A stretch of DNA of 64,000 bases from Dactylonectria macrodidyma (taxonomy: Eukaryota > Ascomycota > Sordariomycetes > Hypocreales > Nectriaceae): NCBI GenBank assembly GCA_020744425.1, contig JAGMUV010000007.1, forward strand, positions 558,001 through 622,000. The letters run 5' to 3'. Position numbers and translations under genes: made by a program. The notes beneath the pieces were generated by a model that saw nothing but the letters and a program-made list of their open reading frames with translations, searched no databases and was not told the origin of the DNA. Shown here piece after piece: positions 46,181 to 56,535 of this stretch. How positions within the stretch are numbered: position 1 is the first letter of the stretch; every line of letters starts with the position of its first letter.

Positions 46181-46680
46181 ATGCTTGGAAACCCCGTTCC
46201 CTACCAGAGGCTGGGATCATCGGGTTTCCGGTGGGGTTCCTCCTACGACCCTTCATCCATACCGATCTACGACACCCCCGGAGCGGTCAAAATTTTAGCT
46301 TCTGTCAGCCTCGTTGCTGGGAAAAGGACATTACAACCTAGTTGTCAAGGGTCTCTACAGCGTCAAGATCTCGGGCAAAACGGTGAGAATTAGAACCAAA
46401 AGGCTTGATGGCCCTAACAAGGATAACAGTATTGAGGGTCCTGTCAACTTAGGTACACTCAAGCATACTATCAAGAACGACCAGGTCAGTACTCTACGAA
46501 ATTCCATTCCTCATGAAATGGGTTTGAGCCATGACCCGTTCCCGAACCCGTTCTTTTGATCCGGACTTTCCTAAAGTTTGCGCTCTAGATTAACTTCTGG
46601 ATTGCCCCCGACAATGTCACTACGGCATACGCCTTCGAGTTCGGGATGTACTATTGTATTTTATCGATCTTGGGCCATTG
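46181..46680 (+). pseudogene. Possible decayed small gene with frameshift
   Basis: Two overlapping plus frames look like one interrupted protein. The first gives PIYDTPGAVKILASVSLVAG and then loses sense near 46320. The next frame continues GHYNLVVKGLYSVKISGK with alternating hydrophobic residues typical of beta strands, up to LGTLKHTIKNDQ near 46485. A further piece near 46590 (NFWIAPDNVTTAYAFEFGM) could be a last exon. A one-base shift near 46320 separates the first two. The family is not recognised. It may be a real small spliced gene with an unrecognised junction rather than a pseudogene. Confidence 0.3.
46227..46236 (+). promoter_or_regulatory. TCCGGTGGGG motif, far upstream of PHP gene
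   Basis: Same 10-mer as in the regulator/transporter promoter. It is 1.6 kb from the hydrolase start and falls inside the possible pseudogene, so its role is less sure than the others. Confidence 0.3.
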
Positions 46681-46885
46681 CTGAGCTAGTTGGCATTAGT
46701 CAACTCGTATCTGTTCACCTCAAGGCCTAGCCAGGTTGGGGCGAGGCTTTTTTTCTTTTCCCGTGAGAGACACTTGACTTGTTGGGTGTTTAAAATTATA
46801 GTTAAAATTAAACAGAAATTTCTCAAGTATCTTCCCATGTTTGCAGTGACGCCAGTTAGAGGCTAGGGTTGAAATGGAAGTGTTT

Positions 46886-46895
46886 CCCCACCGGA
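46886..46895 (-). promoter_or_regulatory. TCCGGTGGGG motif, minus strand
   Basis: CCCCACCGGA on the plus strand, 1 kb upstream of the hydrolase start codon. It is one of eight near-copies around the carbohydrate-use cluster. Confidence 0.35.
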
Positions 46896-47349
46896 TCAAC
46901 TCGGTGTCCTGGTGGAGAAACCCGGCCTACATGCGTATAAATGCCACCTACACCATGTACATCTTTGAATATTGACGGCTGAGTGGTCCCACCAATGGCG
47001 TCACCGCGACAACCCTGTTTGTAGTAGAGCCTGAAGCTCGTACGAGAAAGTGGTAGCATTTCTAAGTTATGTAACAATCCATAAACCACAATGCAATGAT
47101 GACGGGCGCAGCGCGACACCAAGCTTTCACTTAACAGAAAGGACGAGGTGCAAATCCACCATCAGCCTTGGCATAGTTGGAAGCAGAGAAATTGACCATT
47201 AGGTAAGACTCGGGGCTGATCGAGTGAAAGTCAAGTTCATCTAGAATCGACAACCTTGCCATATCTTTCCCAATAGCAAAAAAAAAAAAGTAAGTTCAGG
47301 TGAAGAATTTGGGCTTAAAGTCATATGTGTAGCAGTTTCTCATTCGATA

Positions 47350-47475
47350 GTAAACGTCTTGGCGAGGGAACCCTAATAAAGAACTTCAGTAGACTGATGT
47401 GGTGACCTCATTGCGCCACTAGACTTGACAGTTATGACAACCGCTATTAACCAATTGCCTTTCCCTTTGGATGGC
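47350..47475 (+). repeat. Direct repeat flanking PHP gene, upstream copy
   Basis: It aligns by eye with about 50558-50690. The best-conserved core is CCTCATTGCGCCACTAGACT (47406-47425), matched at 50608-50627. Words on either side (ATTAA...TTGCCT, then CAGTAAG or TAGTAAG) keep order and spacing. Confidence 0.65.
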
Positions 47476-47873
47476 AGTAAGACAGGAAAGACATTCTGAA
47501 GTAGCTCGTTAGGTGTCGCGGGACATTTCTAGTCGCGTCCGATAGCTGACGAACTACTTTTGTTGCCTTGCGCGATATTACATCAACCATGTTAGGTAAG
47601 CTAGAAGAGCGTCAGCTGTGCGCATTCAGACCCGAACTGGGACAAGGATGTCACTTATGCGTATGCATCAGTATTAGGGGGAACTCGGTGTTGTAAAACG
47701 GCCCCCGATTGCACTCTGCCCCACAAAAGTCGAGGGAGAAAATACTGTCAGCATGGGTGCCGCGTAAAAAGACGCGATTTATCATTGTAGTCTAGAATTG
47801 CGACATTGGCTCTACTACAGATTAGACTCATCGATGAAACGATGAGCGGAAGAGTGCGCTGAGGTATTAATCC

Positions 47874-50402
47874 ATGAAGATCCCGCCGTTAACGCCAAGT
47901 GATTGTCTTAGGATAGGAACCATCGATGCAACAAGTCCCTTTTGGTCTAAGTCAATCGTCGCCATGAAGGACCTTTCCAACGAGCAACTTACTGCGCTCG
48001 CTGGCCGGTACTTTGCTCCTGTTGGGCTATACCAGCACACGAAAACTCTTCCCTTCCTTGGCAGTTTGACATGCAACACCAAGACGCTTACTGCTGGGCA
48101 ATGGACCGAAGTCGTCATTGAGTACACTGTCGGAGCCAGTGGGCTGGCTGACGGCGCTTGGATTAAGGGAACCTTCAAGTTTTACTCGGACTGGGCTTTA
48201 TTCCAAACCTCGAATCCGCGACAGGACAACTACGTATCAGCCGAGTATGTTCCTGCTGAATTGCACCCTGGCCAGGCGCCAGCGACTGTGCGGTCTTTAG
48301 CCGTCCGTTTCGACCAGAAGGGCCACGAGAGACCGTTCCAGAAGGCTATCATCATCGATGTTGTTGACGGCTACCTAAACCCTGGCGACAAGATTGTTGT
48401 TCGCATAGGTGATAGACGATGGGGTGCTAAGGGGACGCGAGTGCAGACTTTTGTCGAGGAGCAGTTCCTGATGAGGTGGTATATCGATCCTGTCGGTACC
48501 TCGAGGTTCGCCCCAATCAAGCCTGATATCGCTATCAATATCCGACCTGGGCCTATCACCAAAGTCAAAACCATCACTTCGCGGGTAGCCAGACCTGGCG
48601 TTCTATTTCCCATCCGCGTTCATACTGAAGATTTGTGGGGGAATGCTACTGCCGACATTGCTGATCTCAAGGCTCGGGCTTTAATAACTTCCGAAAGCTC
48701 TAGTGAGCTAGTATGGAGTCAGCTACTTTCGTTACCTAGCAAGGGTTGGAATGTTGGCGAGGCGACTACAGTACTGTCCCAAGAAGGAGACTACATACTC
48801 TCAGTGTCAATTCTCGACGACAGGGAGGCTGTCATCAGTACCGCGACAGATTACATCTCTATTGACGCATCACTCCCCATTCCTCGCGTCCTCTTCGCCG
48901 ATCTTCACGTACACTCTGACGATACTGTGGGTACAAACTCTACCACCTACAACTTTTCCTACGCACAGAAAATTGCCGGCCTTGATGTTGTGGGCTACAC
49001 CGCCAATGACTTTAACATCACCAAGGAACGATGGGACCAGACTCTTGAGATTATCAAGTCTGTAAGCTCGGACGGTGAATTTGTTGTTTTCCCCGGTACC
49101 GAGTGGTGCGGTAACTCGGCCGCTGGCGGCGATCACAACGTGGTATTTCTAGACGACCCAGAGACTACATCTCCCGAGTTTCCGTTCGATCGACACGGAA
49201 ACGTTGCCCGGAGTTTCGAGTGGAACGAGCACGGCCCTGCGGAGCTGGTCCCTGGCGCGTGGCCACTCGACGAGGTCTACGCAACGTACGCCCACAGTCC
49301 GGAGAAGCATCTTCTGATCCCACACGTCGGCGGCCGCAGGTGCAATCTCGCTTGGCACCACCCAAAACTAGAGCGTCTGCTCGAAATTGGCAGTGCATGG
49401 GGGCTGTTTGAGTGGCTACTTCGCGATGCCGTTCAACGGGGATGGAGGTTAGGCGTCTCTGCCAACTCCGACGAGCATCGAGGACGGTGTGGAGGTGGCG
49501 TCCCTGGCACCGCTGTTTTTGGTACTAAAGGAGGTTTGACCGGCGTTCTTTCCGAGAAGCTCGAGAGGAGTGAAGTAGCAGCAGCACTTCGGGCCCGCAG
49601 GACTTTTGCAACTACAGGCGAACGACTGGTCGGACTCGTAAGCACTGAGGGGGGACAACTACAGGGCGACGACATCAAACCGACAGCCAGCACGCCTATC
49701 AAGCTCAAGTATCAGTTTTATGGCGGAAACGGATTTTCGGCTATCGAGGCTTGGGATGCCAGCGGGCGCATCTTTCAGCGAAACCTCCAAGAGGAAGCAT
49801 CACGGCAGAAAGGGCCGGAGACAAAGAGCAAGTTGCGTATTCGATGGGGTGGGGCTCGCCTACTCGATCGTTACCGCGAGGCTGTTTGGCATGGTTCAAT
49901 CCTAATCAGTGGTGCTACAGCGTCACGCATAGAGGTGCTCGGTGGAATTCTGGACGACCCTGAGAGTGTGATCACACTGGCTTCTGAAACTCAAATCACC
50001 TTTAAGTCCAAGACGAGCGGTGATTTTGACGGAGTTGACATCTTCTTCTCCGGTTCTAATCTACCTAACTCGGTTAGTGTCACGGGGCTTCTGGGAGGCT
50101 ATGTCAAAGTTGGCGATACGCTCCAAGGCAACCCGCACAAACCGCAGCCTCAATTCAGCCTGATTGCATCGAAGAGGGATGCGTCTAGGATTGGTGGTAA
50201 GGAAATCGAGATCAAGGGCGGCGCTGACCTTTTCGTCTCTGCTGAGATACTCAACGACGTGCCATTGCCTAGACGAGTTCAGGGGTACTTGGAAGTTGAT
50301 CGACCAGACTCTGGAGCAACGAGCCAGGCTCGGTCGGTTTACTTTGTAGCGAGGGAGTTTAGTGGAGGTAAAGTCATAACCAGTCCGATATTTATAGAGT
50401 AG
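47874..50402 (+). CDS. PHP-type metallohydrolase (DUF3604-like), 842 residues
   Basis: This is an intronless gene. The N-terminal 330 residues form beta-rich domains. The central part carries PHP (polymerase/histidinol phosphatase) metal motifs: FADLHVHSDD (His345 and His347), then EFVVFPGTEWCG, a TYAHSPEKHLLIPHVGGR segment near residue 483, and SANSDEHRGRCGG near 530-540. The order and spacing resemble the DUF3604 class of putative metal-dependent hydrolases, common in bacteria and scattered in fungi. The C-terminal 250 residues are beta-rich and may bind substrate. No signal peptide is seen, so it is probably intracellular. Its substrate is unknown. It lies upstream of GH31 on the same strand. 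Lack of introns while most neighbours have them leaves bacterial ancestry possible. Confidence 0.82.
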   Translation: MKIPPLTPSDCLRIGTIDATSPFWSKSIVAMKDLSNEQLTALAGRYFAPVGLYQHTKTLPFLGSLTCNTKTLTAGQWTEVVIEYTVGASGLADGAWIKGTFKFYSDWALFQTSNPRQDNYVSAEYVPAELHPGQAPATVRSLAVRFDQKGHERPFQKAIIIDVVDGYLNPGDKIVVRIGDRRWGAKGTRVQTFVEEQFLMRWYIDPVGTSRFAPIKPDIAINIRPGPITKVKTITSRVARPGVLFPIRVHTEDLWGNATADIADLKARALITSESSSELVWSQLLSLPSKGWNVGEATTVLSQEGDYILSVSILDDREAVISTATDYISIDASLPIPRVLFADLHVHSDDTVGTNSTTYNFSYAQKIAGLDVVGYTANDFNITKERWDQTLEIIKSVSSDGEFVVFPGTEWCGNSAAGGDHNVVFLDDPETTSPEFPFDRHGNVARSFEWNEHGPAELVPGAWPLDEVYATYAHSPEKHLLIPHVGGRRCNLAWHHPKLERLLEIGSAWGLFEWLLRDAVQRGWRLGVSANSDEHRGRCGGGVPGTAVFGTKGGLTGVLSEKLERSEVAAALRARRTFATTGERLVGLVSTEGGQLQGDDIKPTASTPIKLKYQFYGGNGFSAIEAWDASGRIFQRNLQEEASRQKGPETKSKLRIRWGGARLLDRYREAVWHGSILISGATASRIEVLGGILDDPESVITLASETQITFKSKTSGDFDGVDIFFSGSNLPNSVSVTGLLGGYVKVGDTLQGNPHKPQPQFSLIASKRDASRIGGKEIEIKGGADLFVSAEILNDVPLPRRVQGYLEVDRPDSGATSQARSVYFVAREFSGGKVITSPIFIE

Positions 50403-50557
50403 AGGTTTCAAAATCACGATCCTAAAGATCGTTTAAAAGAACTACGGCAAGAGAGCATAAGAATGATAGAAAAAAGCATAAAAATAAATAAAAAGAGAGT
50501 CGAGGTGAAGGGTCTGGTTCATAGCTATTTTTGCATCACTCACACTCGATGGTAAAA

Positions 50558-50690
50558 ATTTTGACGAGAGGACCTCGGTAAACAACTTTAATAGATTCAT
50601 ATTATGACCTCATTGCGCCACTAGACTCAGCAGTCGCACAATCGCCATTAATCAGTTGCCTCCCCCTTTGTTGGTAGTAAGCCCAGTGGT
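50558..50690 (+). repeat. Direct repeat flanking PHP gene, downstream copy
   Basis: Partner of 47350-47475, in the same orientation. The conserved core is at 50608-50627. The flanks agree at roughly three bases in four by eye. Confidence 0.65.
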
Positions 50691-50923
50691 TCTAGACACA
50701 CCATGTCAAATCCGACCGTGAACTAAATAATGGCACCCAATCCTCGCCAGTTTCCTAGGTGGGATCTTTAGAAACCCCCGAATATCCCTCTTCAGCATCT
50801 AATGCTTGGCCCATCCCTCCAGACCGATGCGAAAAATGAGAGCCGCTCGAAAATCGCAAATTTGGGATTGGCGGGTCTGCAAACCCGTTTCGCATGATGT
50901 TACATAGTATACCCACACACACC

Positions 50924-50965
50924 TCCGATGGGGCTCTTGTGGGGTTCCGATGGGGTTCCGATGTA
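50924..50965 (+). promoter_or_regulatory. TCCGATG cluster A, GH31 promoter
   Basis: TCCGATGGGG at 50924-50933 and 50946-50955, then TCCGATG at 50957-50963. The last two are 11 bp apart, about one helical turn. Confidence 0.5.
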
Positions 50966-51079
50966 ACGTCTAGCTTCAGTAGGGAAACCCGCCTTACGAA
51001 AAGAACGGGGAAATCGGATTGGGTTTGGGGATTGGCGAGTCTGCGAGTTCCCTTTCACACAATGTAATATCCATACACC

Positions 51080-51110
51080 TCCGATGGGGTTCCGATGGGA
51101 TTCCGATGAA
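51080..51110 (+). promoter_or_regulatory. TCCGATG cluster B, GH31 promoter
   Basis: TCCGATGGGG at 51080-51089, TCCGATGGGA at 51091-51100 and TCCGATG at 51102-51108, all at 11-bp spacing on the same face of the helix. The cluster is about 220 bp before the GH31 start codon. Confidence 0.5.
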
Positions 51111-51331
51111 AAGTCCGGCTCCAAGCCTGCCTTGCGTAAAGAACGAGGAACTTGGATCGGGTTCCGGAGCTTTGGCGGGGAACGCTTATCCCTTCATGGA
51201 AACATCCTGAAGATCGTGTTCGAGTGATAAATTGCCTTCCTACAATTGATCTGCTTCACAAGTCATCCTCTCATAGTTTCATAGTTTCTCGGTGAATTGC
51301 CACGACATCGCCTTCATCTCAAGTCACCAAA

Positions 51332-53399
51332 ATGTTCTCACAAAACGACAACGCCTTACTTTACCGTTATGATGCCGAACAACTTTGGATTCAACAATGG
51401 GGCCACAATGCACTACGAGTGCGTGCTACGAAATCGGCAACAATGCCGCCTGAAGACTGGGCGCTCTTGCAGCCTGAACTAGTTGAGCCGAAGATTTCCA
51501 TCTTGGACAGTTCAGCTACTATCACCAATGGCTCAATTCAGGCTCAAATTTCTCGGCATGGGAAGCTGTCCATTCGCACAGCGAACGGAAAGGTTTTACT
51601 TGAGGAGTATGCGCGGAATCGCCGAGACTTGATTGATCCCAAATGCAGTGCGTTGGAGGTGGAGGGGCGCGAGTTCAAGGCAATTCCTGGAACCGACAAT
51701 TATCATCTGACTATGCGCCTCGAGAGCATTGATCCAGACGAGAAGATATTTGGCATGGGTCAGTACCAGCAACCTGGCCTCGATCTCAAAGGGCAGGATC
51801 TCGAATTGGCTCATCGAAACTCCCAGGCCAGCGTTCCCTTTGCGGTTTCATCCTTGGGATACGGCTTTCTATGGAACAACCCATCCGTTGGCCGTGCAGT
51901 CTTTGGAAAGAACATCACTACATTCGAAGCGTATTCCACGAAGGTCCTGGATTACTGGATCGTGGCTGGAGACACACCAGCCGAGATCTTGGAGGCATAC
52001 GCGAATGCCACCGGCAAAGTGCCTATGATGCCTGAGTACGGCCTGGGCTTTTGGCAGTGTAAACTTCGTTATCAGACTCAGAATGAGTTACTCGAAGTTG
52101 CCAGAGAATACAAACGTCGAGAAATTCCCATAGACCTGATTGTGGTGGATTTCTTTCACTGGGTCAATCAAGGAGATTGGAAGTTTGACTCGACTTATTG
52201 GCCTGATCCTGGTGAGTAGTCATTACATCAGCCAAGACCAGAGCTAACCAAGGGCAGATGCAATGGTAAAAGAATTGAGCGAAATGAATATTGAGCTCAT
52301 GGTCTCTATCTGGCCTACCGTCGACAAGAAGTCAGAGAACTATCAGCACATGCTTGAACATGGCTACCTCATTCGAACCGACCGCGGCGTCCGGACAAGC
52401 CTCGACTTTGAGGGTGAAACGATACACATCGATGCTACAAATCCAGATGCAAGATCTTACCTTTGGAGTAAAGCCCAGAAGAACTATTACTCTAAAGGTA
52501 TCAAGACATTCTGGCTTGACGAGGCGGAGCCAGAATACACAGCCTACGACTTCGATAATTATCGATACTGGCTTGGGTCGAATCTGACGATTGGTAACAT
52601 CTACCCGGTCGATTATGCCCGGGCCTTCTATGAAGGCCAGGAAGCCGCGGGTCAAACCAATATTGTCAATCTGCTCCGTTGCGCTTGGGCTGGCAGCCAA
52701 AGATACGGCGCGCTGGTCTGGAGCGGTGATATTGCCTCTTCTTGGTCGAGCATGAGGAACCAGCTAGCCGCAGGCCTCAACATGGGTTTATCAGGCTTAC
52801 CGTGGTGGACGACAGATATCGGAGGCTTCCACGGCGGCGATCCCAACGACGAGCAGTTCCGTGAGCTCTTCGTGCGCTGGTTCCAGTGGGCCACTTTCTG
52901 CCCGGTTATGAGATTGCATGGCGACAGGGAACCGCGTCAGCCACAGCAAGGAACAACTGGCGGGGCGTCTTGTTGCAGTGGTGCAGACAACGAAGTCTGG
53001 TCCTACGGACTTGAAGTATACGACATCTGCGTGCGCCACATTAAAATTCGCGAAGACCTTCGACCCTATACCCGGAGCCTGATGAGGGAGGCTCACGAAA
53101 AAGGCACGCCTCTAATGAGGCCGCTCTTTTACGAGTTTCCACACGATCCGAAGTGCTGGGATGTGTCGACGCAGTATCTCTACGGCAGCAGATACCTTGT
53201 TTGCCCGGTGATCAAGCCGGGTCAGGTAAGCATGGAAGTGTACCTGCCCAGCCTCAGCAATGGAGCGAAATGGCGGTCGTACTTTGGGTCTAAGGTATAT
53301 GATGGTGGCAGGATGGTGGAAGTGGACTGTCCGCTGCAAGAGATGCCAGTGTTTGTCCGAGACGACCATGCTTCCACTGATAGATGCGAAATCGCTTGA
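51332..53399 (+). CDS. Glycoside hydrolase family 31 (alpha-glycosidase/alpha-xylosidase type)
   Basis: This retaining exo-glycosidase acts on alpha-linked sugars. Exons 51332-52211 and 52258-53399 give 673 residues (intron 46 bp, phase 1). The N-terminal beta-domain (residues 1-220) includes EKIFGMGQY. The barrel starts with MPEYGLGFWQCKLRYQTQNELLEVA and IDLIVVDFFHWVNQGDW. The nucleophile is Asp381 in KTFWLDEAEPE and the acid/base is Asp451 in VWSGDIASSW. RWFQWATFCPVMRLHGDR follows. The pattern FWQCKLRY...WLDEAEPE resembles YicI-like alpha-xylosidases rather than secreted maltases. No signal peptide is seen, so the enzyme is probably intracellular and acts on imported oligosaccharides, which fits the neighbouring transporter. 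The C-terminal domain is short compared with YicI (about 770 residues). Confidence 0.9.
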
Positions 53400-53482
53400 T
53401 GAATAGGAACGGGAACGGAACCTTTGAGTTGAGAAAGTCTTAAGTATTGAGATACTATAAGAGAGGATATATTACGATAACA
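53400..53482. other. Short convergent spacer
   Basis: These 83 bp separate the stop codons of GH31 (plus) and the regulator (minus). The transcripts probably overlap. Confidence 0.6.
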
Positions 53483-56400
53483 TTAGAGTAAACTATTCTG
53501 TGACGTTGTCGCCCCGATCAAGCATCGAAGCGTTTCAACGTATGACTTCTGAATGCCCCATGTATACCCGGTTTCCTGGCTCACAGTGAATATCTCTCTA
53601 GACTGCCACTCGATCTTGTGACTAGATAACAGGCGTATAGCCTCCTGTAAGATCTTTTGCGGAGCAGCCGGATTGCAGATGTCGCCCACTCCGCGAACTT
53701 GGCCAACCATCTTATGCCCCAATCGCACATACATCTGTACTATCTCGTCGTCACAAGGTCGGTCGAGATTTATGACTCTCAACTCAGGCTCCTCATCGTG
53801 AGCGGTATTGGGGGTTAGCATATCCCAAGTTTCGGGCGAGGTCGAGTTTGTTTCCGTGAACGGAACTGCTGGACTCCTAGATTGGGCTTCTTGAGCTACC
53901 TGGTTTCCAGCAGATCGTGACGAGACACTGTAAGCCCAGATGGCCAGAGCGGCAACATAGATGGAGAATGGCTCTAAGAAGTTGTTGGTGCTATACCGGC
54001 GGATGTGCCACAACAATGCACCTGCATGAACCATAGAAAGCCTTGCTTTGAACTGGTCAAGAACGGCCCATCGGCATAGGTGATGCCATGCCTCAAATGT
54101 CCTGGGGTCGCGCTCTTCGCCGTCTCGAGACATCCGGGAGAACGCTGCAACCACAGATCGAACATGGCTAATCGGCACCAGAAGCAGCAGGCGTGAGAGA
54201 TGAAGAAAGAGAATAGTAGGGTGTTCCCAACCGCCGGCTCTTGCAGCCGTACCGTTCGCGTTCCAATGGAGGATGTCCAGGCAATCACAAGCGCTGTTCC
54301 TCCAGCCAGACAGGACGGGCAATGAAGGAGGCCAGGTCTCGGCGACGGGTTGAGCAGCCGTGCGGGGTTGGAATCTTGCATTTGGGACCCAATTTGATAA
54401 GTTGGTCTGGTATTGGTAGGTGGCCTCTTTTGTCCTTCGACAGACGGCGAAGGTCAGTAGCAAATTGGAGAACTCGCTCAGATTTGGAGGGAGCCGATTC
54501 TCCATATATAACAACTCTAGAGCCTCTATCATGGTTACTGCTCGACAAACTTAGTAAAGGCCAACTAGAACTGCTGGAAGATATTCCGTTGGAGGGCTAA
54601 CGTACCAGTCTCAGACCTCTTGTCCGTAATTCGCTCCGTTGTAGGATGGCTCCATAAGTCCTCGAGGGATGGCAGTGGGGATTTGGCATCGTTGAGCTGA
54701 AGAAGATGCGAACGGTTTAACTCGTACGCAAGTATAGAGTCGAGAAGCTAATACCAAGTCAGTACTACCAACACTCCTATGGTCACTTGTTGGCTTACCC
54801 AAACCATCATACCTGCCCTAATCTCCGATTGCGCTTCCAGCCAAGTTGCAACTACATCTTCATGCGCTGAAGCGGCTGGCGAAACTGTTGGCGGAGTCCG
54901 AGACAACAGGTTCATGCTTTTGCATCTCTCGACTAGGTGGCAATGGCGTATGAAGGCGCGCTCCATCAAGTCTTCCTCGCCACTGTGAACCATGAGAGTA
55001 ACATTTAGCACTTCAGTTTGCAGGATGGCAAGATCAATCTTGGGCCGCAGATGATCTCTGTCCGGAACCCATATCCCTTGCGGATTACTGGATTTCATGT
55101 TCAAGGTACCCCGGTCCAGAACCTTCTCAACTAAAGATGCCAAAGCCTTTGTTGAACCCTCGCTTGAGTATCTGGAACCGACAGCTGATATGGCGAGGAG
55201 TAAGATCCAGTTGCCAGGCTGCTCGAACAAAGATGAGCTCGGCCGAAGGAAGGGATATATGGGATGGAACTCTTCGAAGTAGAGGTATACGAAGCGTCTG
55301 ACATGAACCAACGAGGGGGGTTCGACATCTGACCCAAAAGCTTCAGTCTCATTCTGGATTTCTCTGCACATATTTTCGTATGCCAGAACTGAGACAAAGT
55401 TGTCGAAGGGATCGGCCGCGGCGTCCGTGTCTGTTGCTGCAGCGGCCTCGCTAACAGGCGTAAGAGAATAGTTACTGCCGTCCAATGGCAAGGAACCCTC
55501 GGTATGCAAGACCGATACTCTGCGAGGCAAGCGACCTCTGAAAGGTGCTCTTGAGACAGTCCCCTCAACATATAGCAGGCCTGCCGTCGACGAGGACACA
55601 CTTGAGCTGATGGCGCCCTGGGACGAAGCAGGTGTTTGAGCTGTAACTTCCCCAACACCTGCGTCTTTATTTCGCTGATCATCCACCGTGAGTCCTTCCT
55701 GTCTAGCTGGAGCTATTGAGTATCGAGCCTGACTGTCGAGGGTGTCTAGATTTTCGAGAGGAAACGGCATAGCTAGATTCTTGAACGCTTCACCGTCAAG
55801 GGGGAAGGTAGCCAACTCGCTGCTCTGATAAAGCGTATCGATGTCACTTGGAGAAAGCCAGTTGATGTTTGACGTGGTTGACATTTGGTTGTCCGTCTTG
55901 GAGTAACCTCGAGCACCGCTGGCCAAAAAGGAGTCGCTCACTTGATCGAATCCGGGAGTCCAATTGATGGACTGCGGGAATACGCAAACAACTTCATCCG
56001 AGGTAGTTCCCGCCAAACTACTTTCATTTGGGACGCATACGTCTTGTCCGAGGATGGTGTCTTCGATGTTTGGTCTCGCGGGTTGTTGTAGGTGTTCAGC
56101 ATTTGATGCATTTCCATTTGCCTCCCTCCAAGCTGGCCCTCGCAAACCTGATCGGGGCGATGATGCGGTTTCTATATCGTCACCTCGATCGGTCGTGGAA
56201 GCCTTGCGTTTCCTGTAGTTCGATGGATAGATACACTCAAGGCTCCTATCGATGCATCTTTTACACGGAGACTCTTTGGAACAACGAGTGCGGCTTGCGG
56301 CGCATTCGATGCAGGCTCTAGACATCGAGCCACGCGCGTCCCTTGAATCTGGAGCATGAGAGACAGTATGCCGGGCGAGGACATCTTGTCGGGAGAAAGA

Positions 56401-56535
56401 CTTTCCGCATTCGAGGCATTTGAACGGCTTCTCGCGTGTGTGCGTCCTGATGTGCCGGGAGAGGTGTTCATGTCGAGTAAATGTGCTCTGGCAGAAGTGG
56501 CATTTGAACTCGGCGGTTGCGACGCTGTCGGCCAT
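53483..56535 (-). CDS. C2H2 plus Zn2Cys6 fungal transcription factor
   Basis: This nuclear DNA-binding regulator has two zinc modules. Exons: 56535-54799, 54747-54606, 54537-53483 (977 residues, phases consistent). Two C2H2 fingers occupy residues 10-61 (FKCHFCQSTFTRHEHLSRH and FKCLECGKSFSRQDVLARH). A Zn2Cys6 cluster at about 74-101 has spacing C-x2-C-x6-C-x5-C-x2-C-x6-C (CIECAASRTRCSKESPCKRC...), followed by the basic linker NYRKRKAS. The middle homology (fungal-specific trans) domain lies at about 420-800 (FVYLYFEEFHPIYPFLRP; AISAVGSRYSS). Residues 110-400 are serine-rich and disordered. Hybrid C2H2-C6 proteins often regulate adjacent gene clusters. Its position between GH31 and the sugar transporter makes it the likely local regulator. 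Confidence 0.88.

Larger units (their letters stand above)
46681..47873. other. Upstream region of PHP hydrolase
   Basis: No gene was found. It contains a short A run near 47280, one CCCCACCGGA motif at 46886-46895, and the upstream copy of a direct repeat (about 47350-47475) that recurs after the hydrolase gene. Confidence 0.5.
50860..51180 (+). repeat. Imperfect tandem duplication in GH31 promoter
   Basis: Two units share, in order: GGGATTGGCGGGTCTGC or GGGGATTGGCGAGTCTGC, a CACA-ATG/ATGATGTTAC region, CACCTCCGATGGGG with further TCCGATG words, then GCCTTACGAAAAGAACG or GCCTTGCGTAAAGAACG. The period is about 160 bp. Confidence 0.7.
50403..51331. promoter_or_regulatory. Upstream region of GH31 gene with duplicated block
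   Basis: These 929 bp carry the downstream flanking repeat of the PHP gene (50558-50690). Two imperfect tandem copies of a block of about 150 bp (50860-51015 and 51025-51180) follow, each with a run of TCCGATG words. No open frame within it shows a domain. A 74-codon minus frame across it is a by-product of the duplication. Confidence 0.6.

Noticed and set aside
49846..49855. TCGATGGGGT word similar to the cluster motif
   Set aside because: It lies inside the PHP coding region and has a mismatch; probably coincidence.
54241..54600. 119-codon plus frame across the regulator gene
   Set aside because: Shadow of the regulator's third exon on the opposite strand.
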